NCBI GenBank assembly: GCA_911728435.2
Contig: OU452198.1
Span: 20,866,001 to 20,930,000, forward strand
DNA length: 64,000 bases
From: Apoderus coryli
Taxonomy: Eukaryota; Arthropoda; Insecta; Coleoptera; Attelabidae
Direction of reading: 5' to 3'
In this document: piece after piece, positions 36,198 through 49,700 of the stretch
How the letters are laid out: the number at the start of each line of letters is the position of its first letter
Numbering within the stretch: the stretch's first letter is position 1
Translations under genes and position numbers: made by a program
The notes under the pieces: model-generated
What the model was told of the DNA's origin: nothing
The model's database searches: none
Seen by the model: only the letters and a program-made list of their open reading frames with translations

Positions 36198-36300
36198 AGG
36201 GATGGAGGAGTTACATCCGCAGAAATTGCTATACTTATTATATTAGAAATATTATATTAGACAGTAACTTAATATTACTTATATATTCATTTTTGCTTAG
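36198..36300 (+). promoter_or_regulatory. Polypurine tract and start of a truncated 3' LTR
   Basis: AAGGGATGGAGGAG followed by AGTTAC lies 36 bp after the env stop, where errantiviruses place the plus-strand primer and LTR boundary. Sequence past about 36300 no longer looks LTR-like, and no second copy exists in the window to confirm the LTR. Confidence 0.5.
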
Positions 36301-36327
36301 TTTGTACGTAATTCATAATAATTATTT

Positions 36328-36603
36328 TTAATTACGTTTAAGATAATAATATAAAATCATTCGTGATTGTAACCTCACTGAAAAATTTGTTTTGGGATAT
36401 CTAACTACGATATATGTGGGCATGTCTGGAATTGCATCAATTAAATAACGTTCTACACCCAGCTGAATAATTTCATTAAGAAAAGCTTCCAATGTAATGA
36501 ATCCGTTTCGGTATTTCTGACATAAATCAAAACCCATACTAAACTCATTTGCCTGTTGTAACACCCTATTGATTGCGGCGTAATCAAAACACATTGTAAT
36601 CAT
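36328..36603 (-). CDS. Unrecognised ORF, possible gene fragment
   Basis: This is a 91-residue open frame on the minus strand, extending in frame without a stop another 19 codons upstream to 36660. Its composition is protein-like (balanced, little Asn/Lys poly-AT bias), containing YAAINRVLQQANEF, ITLEAFLNEIIQLGVERYL and IPDMPTYIVVRYP. I do not recognise the family. It could be a host exon, a viral relic or part of another transposon. An overlapping open frame lies just upstream in another frame (HWPVATDLASAVNRM at 36584-36700), which might be a neighbouring fragment separated by a frameshift. Confidence 0.4.
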   Translation of the reverse strand: MITMCFDYAAINRVLQQANEFSMGFDLCQKYRNGFITLEAFLNEIIQLGVERYLIDAIPDMPTYIVVRYPKTNFSVRLQSRMILYYYLKRN

Positions 36604-36822
36604 AATTTGCAGCGTGCGAACAATCGAATTGGAGATCGTGAAAGTGCGCAGCCATTCGATTCACTGCAGACGCCAGATCTGTTGCAACCGGCCAGTGTTC
36701 TTGAGAATACAACATCCACATGATTTTTAATAATTGAATAATCAAGAAGGAACAGATACAGAGCATTTTATATAATAGCACATACATACATATATTATTA
36801 ATATATAATTAATAAATATAAA

Positions 36823-37736
36823 TTCTGATAGCGCTGTCTTTGTCGTCGAAAAGCTGCAAAAAGGTCAAATTTAAAGCCACCATAACTAAAGTTACGCCGT
36901 ACCAAGTACCCGCAGTGCAGTCTAAAAGGCAATTTTAGTTTCGAAACTTTTAAATAGGCTACTTTTCAACTGTGATTTAATGCGGTCTCACTATTTTATT
37001 AATTAATTTAATTACATCTACACAGTTAATTGAAGTGTGCGACGCAGAGGTACATATTCTTCTGGGGCTATTCAAAAACATGATCACATCCATCCATCTG
37101 ACGGCTTTCATGGCACTGTCACTTTAGGTTATTATCACTTTTTCAGTAAAATTACTTTAAATACACAATGACAACTTCTAAATTTACTACAACTATATCG
37201 AATAACCTTTTTATAACACTACAATATACAACATGTTGATAGAAATTGATCTCAAACATAAAAATAATGCCGAAAACTTTTAGACTATGAAGTAAACAAA
37301 GAAAATAATAAAGTATTTGACACAAGCAATTTGTTTAACGTGTTAGAAAAAACATTTGACCAAAACCAAATTATGACGTAAACTAGAGGTGCACTATATT
37401 GGAATTTGTCGATTTTTTTTAAAAACCTTTTTCATGACTATATCCTTAGAAAAACATATGGGAGAAGCAATTTCTTATATTTTTAGTGACAATCCTATCA
37501 ATGAAACATTCGTAAATTCTATTGAAAAAGTATTATTCTTTAAAAATATGACTCACTTCACACATACTACGTTCCTTTTATAAATATCACTATTCCAAAT
37601 GTCATATAAATTGTGACAGCTACACCACACAAAAAAATTTCGATATCAATAAATAATTGTTTGTATTGGAAGTACCTAGCTAAAAAAGCTTATATGAAAA
37701 TTTCCAGTCAAAACTGATGCTTACTTATCTCAAAAA
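36823..37736 (+). repeat. Dispersed 0.9-kb repeat, copy 1
   Basis: It aligns collinearly with 63108-64000 in the same orientation. Landmarks are CTGTCTTTGTCGTCGAAAA, CAACTGTGATTTAATGCGGT, CATCCATCTGACGGCTTTCA and AATTTCCAGTCAAAACTGAT. The copies differ by scattered substitutions and small indels. No coding function is seen. Confidence 0.88.
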
Positions 37737-40700
37737 TAATGCAAATATACTGAACCCTACCTCCAAAGAAGTAGAGAATGTCCATAGTGTCAAATTATAA
37801 CATAAATCCATCTGTCATTATAATTATGATGTACTAAACTGTCTATAGTAATAATAATAATTTCCAAAAATATTACTGTAAAAGACAGAATGGAAATTGA
37901 AAAAGAATATATACCGGCAGGTAAGTGTACAATTATATAAAATAGGGTTATCAACCGTACACTTTGATGAAATTGTAGACATTCCGCAACGACTTAACTT
38001 ACCATTATTTGTAGGAAAAACTCAAAATACGATACCAAGAGAGAGGATACAGAAAATAAATAACATGGCTCATTTTCCACATTAGTTTTACAACATATAT
38101 GCAAACATTGGGGTCATAAAAGGAGAGGTTTTAGTTCATGTGTTAAATGACGAATAAAACTATGAATCTTTCACCTACATGCTAGGTAAAATATTTGCAA
38201 CATATCATAATTAAATCTTACCATATACACCTTTTCAGCATACGAAGGCACTCCTCAAACTACCAGATAGACGTCTCAATCTCTAACCACCACTGAAAAG
38301 CATCTATCTATACTCAATAAAAACTTTCCAAGAACCATAACAAGAATTTAATACCTATCGACTTTAAACTATTCTTACTCAATGAACATTAGATTTATTT
38401 CAATAACAATATCTAAGTGTTTTATTTCTTACTTTAGAGCAAACTTGAATCCATTTTTCAAGTTATACCTACTGCACCGAGGAAAAGCTATCTAATTAAA
38501 TTTTCTATTATGAGGGCAACATCGGTAGGTAGGTACATTATTATTATTACCTATTATTATTATTTAGATCAGCTTGAAACTAAATATAAAGGTTACTTCA
38601 GGTGAACCTATTGGTTATTTTAATACAAATAGATAACCTAATAAAATTTTACTTTTTTTTATGTTAAAACCGCGCTTGCGTCGACTTACTAGATATGGTC
38701 ATATGTTCAGTTACCCGAATTTCTACACCTAAATTTATAGATCTCTAAGCTAGGTTAGGAACACATACAATATAATATAATGAATACTGTCTCACTAAGA
38801 TCTGGAAACTTTGCAACGGTTGTCGAACCTATTTTATAATTGACAGGAATCGTGATTAAGTAAGCAAACAAGAAAGTTTGTGCATTAATAGATAGATGGC
38901 GCCAAATTTAATTCAAATAATTTGGCAGGAAATTCTAAATTGGATATGAGGATCGTCATAAAAAAACAAGGACTGCAAGATTATCTCATATTGAAATGTG
39001 AATTTTATTAATATTAGTAAGCCATACACGCATAAGTTATGAATCCTTATAACGAAATCTATATCGTTTACTGGTTATATCCATACACCCAGGCACTAAA
39101 CTTATTCACACCTATTATAACCATCTTCAAGTTGCAGCAGGAGGCACGCAAACAACCAGTGTATACAACAACCTTCTTCCACAAAATTGCAGAATATTCT
39201 AAAAATCTAAACCAAATATTCTAAACAATAAGGGGTTCGTTTACCTGTGTAGTTATAAACTTATTTGTGCAATTTCACGGTTATTCGAGATGAGTAGGTG
39301 TCTTTTTCGTAATTTAGAGTTTATACCGTTTTAAATTCAGAATCCCACACGGTTATATTTCACATAATTATTATATTATAAGCCTATAAGCTCCTACTAA
39401 TAATTTGTTGACTCTTTTCGAGAATATGAAGAGGCTATTTTAAGAACAAGACAAACAACGAATTTTATCTTAACCTTCTTCTGTGTTGACAATTGACAGG
39501 ACTGACAGAACACAGGAGCATTGTCTTTATAAAGACAATGACAGAACAGAAAACAGAACGCAATTACCGACAGGCAGATTTATTTAAAGAGTTTTCGACT
39601 CCAACGCCATGCAACTTTTATATACAGAACTAATATTAATTTTCTACGTCATACATTTAAGTTTCCCTTATATGTATGTGATATTATGTGGTCGAAAGCA
39701 AAAAAAGAGACTATGCAAATGAATTACAAACATACACACATTACAAATATATAGGCAACCATTACTTCATTTTTTATATATATTTTATATTCACTTCTAT
39801 CATTGTTTATAGAAAGATGATCCTTTTAACGAATTAATCGAGAAATAAGTGAGTAACAAGGTTAATAGATGGCTATTAACCAATGAGTAATATGTTAGGT
39901 ATGCTTATTGCATACTCATTAAAAAACTATAAAAAAAAACCGAGTAAGTTATTAAAATATAACGAAATTTATAAAAGGAACATGCATAAGAGACAGGTAT
40001 AGCAAAATGCTAAGATTTAGCGAAAAATAATAAAATCTAATATTTATAATACTGTCAGTTCTAAAAAGAAAAAAGCTAAATACCATGGATAAGTTATTAT
40101 TCCCACTACAAGCTTTATCTATTTTGTAAGTTTTCTATTTCTAATACAGTTCAGTCTCTCTCTATATTATTTGATACAATTTTAAATAATCCTCAATTTT
40201 ATGGAGATTTTAATAAAAGAATTATTATTATATTGTTGTAGTAATAATAAAATTCTAAATTATGCTACCTATGTACTACTATAAATTTTTGATTATACTT
40301 CACTTTATCACACTGCGTGAACTGATGTTATGATTATAAAAATACTGTCATAGTGGAACGTGGAACAATACTATTATTGTTATTAATGACGTCATATTTG
40401 TTATCGTTTATTCAAACCAAAATTAAATTCTTTATAAACAAAATAACAAAATCATCATTACAATATTGATATAAAATTTAAATAGTTGGAAAATATATTT
40501 CTTGATCAATCAACAATTTAACATTTCAAACGATAATTTTTTTTTATAATGGTATAGACCCATTAGTTTTAATGTGGTGTTCGTTATGAGCTGGACTTAT
40601 TCTTAGAAATATAATATGGTATAAAATCTAGATATCTGGATTTGAAAAAACAAGTGAATATCATGATGTTTAAAAAAGAAGCCACGCCAAATAATTTTCT

Positions 40701-40767
40701 ATTTCAAGAAATAGAAAGTGCAAGTAAGATTTCGATATTGTTAATAATTTTTTTCATTTTGAATAAT
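37737..40767. other. Non-coding stretch with two shared blocks
   Basis: No gene is supported. Two blocks (about 38610-38762 and 39640-39870) align, in order, with 55418-55562 and 55600-55750; shared words include ACCGCGCTTGCGTC, CCCGAATTTCTAC and AGATCTCTAA. Two isolated ATG-plus-donor candidates (37890-37920 and 40085-40125) have no supporting downstream exon. Confidence 0.6.
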
Positions 40768-43700
40768 ATGCCACCAAGGAAGAAAACTAATTTTTCTACA
40801 AAAAAAGGACGCGATAGTCGAGGTAGAAATACCAAAAAGGAAAATGGGAATGTGATATCTAATTCCCAATCAACTACAGGTAAGTAATTCATATTTTACA
40901 TAAGTACTTCAGTACATTTTAATAACCCTTACTTAACTACAAATATTTTTATATTCTTTTCAACTCTTCTCGTTTTGATCTTATACATTTCATTAGATCT
41001 TGGAAATATTCCAATTTTGAACTATTAAAATCCTTTCTCTTTATAAGAATATTGCCAATAAAAATTCCTTTGTATGTGACTTCATAACATCATTTTACAT
41101 TTGTTATACCTAAGTATGAAATTTTTCACATGTATAGTATCAACCAACACTAATGTGAGCAGCCAATTGATTGCAACACAAATAAGTCAAGAACGCAATA
41201 CTCCTAGGGAAAGCCAGGTCCCAGGTTGTAGTAGAGCACCACTTGAAGTAAATGTAGTTGCTGAAAATGCACAATTAGTTGAAGAAGGTGCTATCATTGA
41301 AAATAACAATGCCGTTGAATGTAGCAAAAATGCAGATGGCACCGTAGATGATACTGATGAACCTCAAGTTGATGATATGAATGGTATGTTATAGAATTAT
41401 TTTTTTTTATTTAATTCAATCTATATAGGTAGGTGTATCTTACATTGTAAAAATGTTATCGAGAAAAATAATTTAGTAGGCAGCCACAATAGAACACCGC
41501 ACATTCACATACACCAAGAAAAACAAAGCAAATATATAATTTCCAGCCTTTCTACCCTCGCTTATAAATATATAATTTTTATGTACTATAAACTATAAAG
41601 AATACAGAAAAATTAATATCGAGTGGTTTATACTCAAAAAATTCATTCATTTGGAATAAGGGACATCCTTATTCGAATATTTTCTAAAATGTAATTAAAC
41701 GTATTGGTAGACATTCTCATATACACGATGTCCTTTCACAAAAACGGTGATAAATATAAGTAAAACTACAACTTGAACTTAGAAAACCAAAACAAATGCT
41801 TCAGTTGTTTTAAATTCACATAGCCACATCGATACAGAGTCCAGCACTTCGTACCATATATTTCTACCCTCGACTCGCTCATCATATTTGAACTTAGTAC
41901 GTTTTTGGGCTATCGCACAAGCAGTTTTCCCAAAACACTAAGAAAATAAAACAATAATAATAATATCGAATTTTTTTATGCGAAAAACTCATTTGCAATA
42001 TGCTACATCCGTTTTTACAATGTACTCAAATTTATTGACACACACATTCCCTCATACAGAATGTACCTCCAGTAAAGACCACGATAAATATTTATAAAAG
42101 TACAACTTGGAACACTAAGACAATTTGGAAACAGACAAACCAAAATAATATACTGTTTTTTTTTTGTTTTATACCTAGCTACTTCCAATGTAAATGGAAA
42201 TCAACGGCACAAAAGAAATGCTGAACATTTTAGCCAACTTCCAGGTCCGAGTAGATTATCAATCGGTGATTTTACCAATAATACAAATGGTAAATATATT
42301 TTAAATTTATTAATTGTTTAATTTAAACACCATTTAATTGTTGTTTTGAAAAGTAAAATAACTTTAGGCGTTTTCTAGAAATTTTGATAAATTTTTTTTT
42401 TGAAAATTTTAGTTTCTATTTACTACTGACATTATTTTTATAGATATATAAGATAACGTTTACAAATTTTCACTACGACGTTTTGTTTTCCTAAAAACCA
42501 TCATCAAATTGGTTATTTTCCATACGGCCCTGGAATTTTTATTGTTATATGTAGAGCAATTTTCAATTCCAAACTAGGTGGTGGATATTATCACTGTTCT
42601 TATTATGTAAAATTATCCAAGAAACATTCCCATAGTTTGGTACTTATTTTGCGTAAAACATTCATCCAAGAAAAGCGTAATTTTAATAAATACTATTAAC
42701 AACTTAAGGAATAACATCGAAAAATGCATTGAAGTAAACAGATACAGATTCGAACATCAATTGTAAATATTTTGGTTTTTTTCTCAGTTTTGTGTGAATA
42801 TTTATTGATCCGTTTGTTATAGACCAATCAAATATTTTAATTTTGGAAGAAAACAATCTTTAATAATAATATATATAAGTAGTTTAAATTCAAACAGAAA
42901 ACTTTCGTATTTAACATTTTCTTCTACAGGGTGAAATAACACAGTTAAAAGGGGGTGTGCATGAATAAATGATTTTCGACGTACTTATCTTACATGTAAA
43001 TGATAGGAAATAATTTAGATTGGTATATGGATGAACATAGGAAAGATAAACATGAAATTTCGAGTTTTAAAATAAATTATCATATCGATAATATTTAATT
43101 TATTATCTTATATGCAAATATGGTATGAGTGAAAAAATTTTCATTTAATTTTTAGCTAATCCTCTACCTGGAAACAAACGGCTCCGTCGAATCTCTACTT
43201 CGCAAAATGCTGTTTCAGAACAACAATCACAATCCGTTGAACATATTGAGGTAGATGATGCTCTAATAATTAATTTGCCACCAACTGACATAGCATCATC
43301 CCATCCAGGTAATAATTATGCAATTAAAAAATAGCCGTTTCATTTTATATTATTTTTTTATTTATAATTTATGTAACCTAAAATAATTGTGTGTATTTAC
43401 TTTTTCAAAGCATTACCTATACTACAGGATGTTTCTATATTCGACCGATAACGTTTTACCACAAAAAACACTCGCTAATTCATGTATTTTGATAAAGGGA
43501 CATATACCCTTAAAGGGCTTACTTATCTAGATACAGGGTTTCAAACATTTAAAATCGAAATTTTGCCATAATTCAAAAAGTTCTTTAAATATTTTTTTCT
43601 AATTTAATGACCAATATGTTCTTTAATAAAGTAATATTTTGTTTTGATTTTGAAATAAATAATCTTTAAGAAATTAACCAGTAGCATGCTATAGAAGTTA

Positions 43701-46700
43701 GTGCTTATATTTATATATTTTTACGCCACTGTAATTTGTAATTTTTTTAAATCCATATTCATTTTTGCTTAAAAAAGTAATGGCTTTTTATGGGTCTGAA
43801 GTGAACGGTTTTGCAGGAATTTGCCTTTAAATTAAAGTCTGCGATTGCCTGTGTAACATTGCATAAACTCCAAATATATGCCATAGGTAATTCCAAAACG
43901 CTTTTAAATATATATTGTAAATTACGTATCGATTATGTTATTTAAAAAATTATATTTTGTTAAACCATCTTTTTAAGATTAAGCAGTTCCATGCTATAGA
44001 AATTAGTGACAGTATTTATCCCTCTATTTTTTACGCCACTGAAGTAAATATATTTTTTTAAAATACCCTGTTCATTTTGGCTTAAAAAAGTGATAATTGT
44101 AAAGTTTTGCAAACATTTGTCTTTAAACAAATGTCTACAAATAAAGAGTGCATATTAAGGTACACACAGTTGAATGTAGGAATCTTTACTTCAAAACTTT
44201 TGTTTAGAGACAAATTTCTGCAAAACTGTTCATTTTAGACCCATAATAAGTTCGACTGTTTTAAGCAAAAAATAACATGAAATTTAAAACAAAAAAAAAT
44301 ATATTAAAATTCCAATGTTGTGTTGTTTTACGTATATGTTCTAACACCATTGCATTGGCGAAAATAATTAGTAAATATAATTTTTTTTCCTATTACATCC
44401 CTGTACTCAATTTGAATAAAAAAAATTTGTTAATTCTCTATATTCTTTTAAATATCAAACATTAAATCATAAGAAAAAAAATACTATTCTCATTTTGATA
44501 TTTATATTCTGCACATACTTTTAATATTATTATATTTCAGTTCACGATAATGACGAAGAAGAGATTCAAAGTCAACCAATAATTCCTTTAATTCCACTGG
44601 AACCTATGGAAAATGAGGAATTACAAAATGCCAATGACAACAACCTTCAAATTCAAAATGTTCCACTGGAAGCTGTTGTCGACATGGCAATTGACCAATT
44701 GGAGATTGTCAACGACGACAATTTACATAATCAAGTGGAAAATGTTCCAGTAGAAGTTGTTGCTGATTTGGAAATTGTCAATAATGACAATCCTCATAAC
44801 CAAAATCAAAATAACTTGGCTGACAGATTGGTTCAATATCAAGAAGAAGCCAATGTTCTTATGGCCGACCTGGCTCGCCTGAGAAATGTTAGACAACTTC
44901 AACGTGGATATTTGCGTGGTTTTGAAAGGAACGCAGAACCTCTTCATCTTGGAGCTATGGATAGAGAATGCACGTTTTGTGGCGCTTTGCATTTTTTGCT
45001 GGAACGTACAACTCGATCAAATTATAGTAAATGTTGTAAAGGTGGTAAAATTCATGTTGACAATCTACCTGCTCTACAGCCTTTTCCACCAGTCTTGCAA
45101 CAATTATTTACAGGTCGTCATCCATTATCCAGACAATTAAAAAGAAATGCTATTCGCTATAACAATGCATTTCAATTTGCTAGCATGATGGCAAATCTTC
45201 GAGAATTTCGAAACCCTGGCCCATTCACATATTCTGTGCAAGGCAAAGTTTATTATCATTATTCAAATGTTAATATAGCTAATCCACAGCCCAATCGTGG
45301 TCCAATCTACTATTTGGATCCTAATGCTGCCATAGCTCAACGCATAGCCAATCAACCACGTTATAATCTGAATGTCAATTTGATTCAAATTCTGGAAAAT
45401 ACCATGCGTACATTTAATCCATATGCTAATGGATATATGATGCTACGGGAAGTGGTCGAAAGAGAACAACAACATAATAACGAAATTCCAAATGTAGTGT
45501 TAGAATTGTTAGCTGTTAGAGGAGACAGGCGTTTCGATTTACCTACAGTAAATGAAGTAGCAGCTGTATATCCCTTTAACAATGAACTTCCTCCTACATC
45601 AAATATCAGAATTTTCGTTCGTAATCAAATTGAAGGTCCAGGTAGGCGTGAATTATTTCGCCAGCTCTCGCACTTGGACCCAAAAATTGATCCTCTATCT
45701 TTTCCATTATTATTTCCAAACGGTGAATTTGGATGGTCTTTAGATCTAACGCACAGAAATACCAATAGAAGAGTGACATTGTGTCAATATTATGCATATC
45801 GATTAGCATACAGGCGTGAAAATGACGAAAATTCATTTGACCGATTTAAACATGCAGCTCAGTTAACCCAACAATTCATTGTTTCTGCATTTATTCGCAT
45901 GGAAGCAAATAATATTGAATACATCAAACGAAATCAGGGTCGCCTTCGTGCTGAACATTACCAAGGACTCATGGACTATCTCCATCGAGTAGCTGTCGAC
46001 AACGAAGCAGAACAAGTAGGCCGAATGGTCATTCTGCCTTCATCGTATGTGGGTGGACCCAGATACATGCATCAATTGTTTCAGGACAGTCTCTGTCTAA
46101 ATAGTAAATTTGGAACTCCAACATTATTCATTACAGTCACTTGCAATCCTAATTGGCGAGAGATTGTGGAGAACATTCCTCCAAATGATGATCCTAATAA
46201 TCATCCTATGTTGGTAGCAAGAGTTTTCAATACCAAATTAAATCAGTTACTAAAAGAAATTTTAGATGACTATATTTTTGGCGTACCAGTATGTCAGTTC
46301 TATACTATAGAATTCCAAAAGCGAGGCTTACCCCATGCCCACATCGTTTTGACTCTAAGAGCAGAAGATAAACTCTTAGATACAGAAAGAATAAATCAGG
46401 CTGTTTCTGCTGAACTTCCAGATCGTGATTTAGAACCAGAACTATTTAGCTTGGTTGTAAAACACATGATACACTCTCCATGTGGCCCTGAAAATCCTAA
46501 TGCTTCTTGCATGGAGGACGGGCGCTGCAAACGAAAGTATCCCCATAACTTTTGTGATGAAACTACTATTGATCCTCATGGTAGAGTGACTTACAAAAGA
46601 CCAAACAATGGTAGGGAAGCATTCATTAGAAACACTCATGTTGTTGATAACAAATGGGTTGTTCCGTATAATCGATATCTTCTACTTAGGTATCAAACAC

Positions 46701-49700
46701 ACATTAACATTGATGTTTGTGCTAATACTAGGGTCGTGAAATATCTCCATAAATATGTTTTCAAAGGCGTTGACCGTGCCCTCCTTCATTTGGAAGTACG
46801 CAACGTACTAAATTATGACGAGACTGAAACTTATTTGGCTGGCAGATACGTAACTGCACCTGAGGCTGCATATCATATTAATCAATTTAAAATTAATGAT
46901 ATAACCCATACTGTCTATCGTCTTCCAGTGCATTTACCACACAGGAATATTGTTCATTTCGAAAGGGGCAATGAACAGCAAGCTGTTGAGAGAAATGAAA
47001 TAACACAGCTTACAGATTGGTTTAGACTGAACCGAGAAGATGTTGGCGCTCGCCAATACCGTTACCCAGACATTCCCCAACATTATGTCTGGAAAACTCC
47101 TCAAAAACGTTGGCAACAACGGCAACGAGGAGTTGACAAAATGGTTGCTAGAATGTACAATGTGTCCGTTCGTAACACAGAACAATACTATCTCCGAGTG
47201 TTGTTATTACATGTTAGAGGAGCCACATCATACGAAGATCTTCGCACTGTTGATGGTAAAGAATTCTTTGTTTCAATTATTTCATTCAGCTAAACTTTTT
47301 TTATGCATACTTTCAGACACTTTGTACGAGACATTCCTTGACGCATGCCGCGCACGATTACTTCTTGAAGACGATCAAGAATGGCACCGAGCGTTACAAG
47401 AAGCTCGAGAGCACCAAGTCCCTAAAGTTATTAGAAGACTTTTTGCTCACATCTTGACCTTCGGAGAAGTAACTAATCCATTGGAATTGTGGGAAGTGTT
47501 TCGTGACTGTATGATGGAAGATTACATTCATCGCGGTTACAATAACAACAGGGCGGAACAACAAACGCTTGCATTTATACAAAGCATTATGTTGAGAAAC
47601 AACAAACGTTTATCTGATTTCAATCTTCCAGAACCACAAGAAAGATTGGAATTAAATGAGGTTCCAGTAAATCCTCAAGATGAGCTCCTCGCAGGAATTC
47701 AAATGCGAGATCAATTAAATGAAGATCAGCGCAACGTTTTTGACAGGTAAATTTCTTAAATTTATTTTCTTCTAATGTTTAAATAAATAATTGAATGCTA
47801 CCGAATACAGTTTCAACAAATTACATTACTTTTTCATTTATTTTCTACTTAGATGTTATTGCTTCATACTGTATTGCAAACGGCATGCATTAACATATCC
47901 ATAACAACCGTGAATAATATTTCCGAGCATTATACACTGTATCCAAAAGAAGAATGGAGTAGCATTGGAATCTTGAAAACGGTGTAACTTACAATATCGC
48001 TGAAATTGGCAAAAAGCTATACAATCATTAACTTTGTTTTTTTAAATACGGCCCTGCATTGTTTATTATTAAAAACTGACTGAGACAGAAAAAAATTATA
48101 AAATAATAAATAATTGTCAGTAACGACGAAAAAATAAAAAATATACTAAAAACTTCTTTACACTAATACCTACGTGTAATATACCACAGATATTTAAATT
48201 TAACAACAAAAATATCCAGGGCCATATTTAAAAAATGAAATTTATGATGGTTTTTCAAAAACGAAATGTCGTAGTAAAAATTTCTAAACACTATCTTATT
48301 CTACTTAAAAAGTAACAATGAGATAGTGCCTTTCATTTTTTTATATCTATAAATATCATGTCAGAAATAATTAAAAATTATAATCGCAACATTTTGTTTT
48401 CAAACAATTTCGAAAACAACTAAACGTAATTTACTTTTTGAAAACGCCATTTGAAAATTGTTTAAGTTGTAAAACTAATCTTTAATTTAACCGACATTTT
48501 AACTCCAATCATTTCCAATATTCCAATGATATCCTATTCTTATTTTCGACACATTGTATATATTTCATAAAACGTCCGCGCATAACGCCCAACTCAAATG
48601 TCTATTCATTTAATTAAAATAAAAATATTTATTCTCGAGCATGCGTTGTTCTTTGAAGAGAGCAAATTTTTGACCATTTTTGTTGCAGTTTCTAATAATT
48701 TCTTTTTAATTTCTTCCGCTAACAAAAACGTCAAACAAAAAAGCTTTGTCACTAAATATTTATGTACAATGTGTAGTCGACAATGTTACAATTTTAGCTG
48801 ATTTTATTGAAAACAATAATATAAAATTACAGAAACAATTTCTTAGTAAAAATAAAGTACTTTTGCAATTACACTTCTTATGCAATAACAATTACTGTAT
48901 ATACTTTTTTTCTTTTCAGAGTTATAGCAGCTGTTGAAGATGACAATGTGGAACCACGTCTCTTCGCTGTCACCGGTTGCGCTGGAGCGGGAAAAACTTT
49001 TGTTTTTAACGCTTTAATTACTTATTTGAATGGCAGAGAACTTCCAGTAATACCTGTATCTTGGACAGGCATTAGTGCTAGCTTAATGAAAGAAGGTAGA
49101 ACTTTACATTCTCGCTTCAAACTTCCAGTTCCCCTTACAGATACGTCTGTCTCAGAACTACGGGCAAATAGCCAAGACGGTCGTTCCATCAGAAATGCCA
49201 AGCTCATCATTTTTGATGAAATGTCAATGATACCTCGATTAGCGTTAGAACTCATCAACAGAGTTTTAAAAGATTTGTGCGGAAATGACAAACTATTCGG
49301 TGGAAAAGTTATACTACTATCAGGTGACTTTCGTCAAACATTACCTGTCATGCCCAATGCATACAGGTCACAGATTGTTGCCGAAACCCTTAAATACAGC
49401 TATCTGTGGGAATCATTTACCAAATTGCAATTAGTCACTAACGTGCGAGCACGTCCAGAAGAACGTGAATTTTCCGAATGGTTGCTACACTTGGGAAACA
49501 ATACTTTACCTCCTGTCAATATTCCTTCCACACCAAATCTATTCGTGATTCCAGCACAATGTTTGGTGGCTTCTAAAGAGGAACTGTTGACAATTTGTTT
49601 TCCAAATTTGCAACCAGGAACTGTTCCTAAATGTGCCATTCTCGCACCATTGAACGAACATTGCAATGCCATAAATTTTGGAATTGTTCAAAGTATGGAA

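Larger units (their letters stand above)
19353..36300 (+). mobile_element. Gypsy / errantivirus-like provirus, decayed and multiply interrupted
   Basis: Gag, protease-RT-RNase H-integrase and env follow in order on the plus strand. Env ends at 36162, followed by a purine-rich tract (AAGGGATGGAGGAG, 36198-36210) and AGTTAC, the usual polypurine tract and LTR start of errantiviruses. Only about 100 bp of plausible 3' LTR remain and no 5' LTR is seen, because the 5' end abuts the truncated DIRS element. The insertions, in order, are LINE+piggyBac, a 738-bp TA-flanked element, a Tc1 element and a 1.6-kb segment. Many stops and frameshifts and an RT deletion make it non-functional. Confidence 0.85.

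Noticed and set aside
37890..37920. ATG exon MEIEKEYIPA followed by GTAAGTG
   Set aside because: Good start and donor, but no downstream phase-1 exon with a convincing acceptor was found; the overlapping open frame to 38085 is in another frame.
40085..40125. ATG exon MDKLLFPLQALSI with GTAAGT, signal-peptide-like
   Set aside because: The nearest acceptor would give a 24-nt intron and no other partner exon is supported before the Helitron.
45385..47185. Several minus-strand ORFs over the Helitron Rep exon
   Set aside because: Antisense shadows of a well-supported coding exon.
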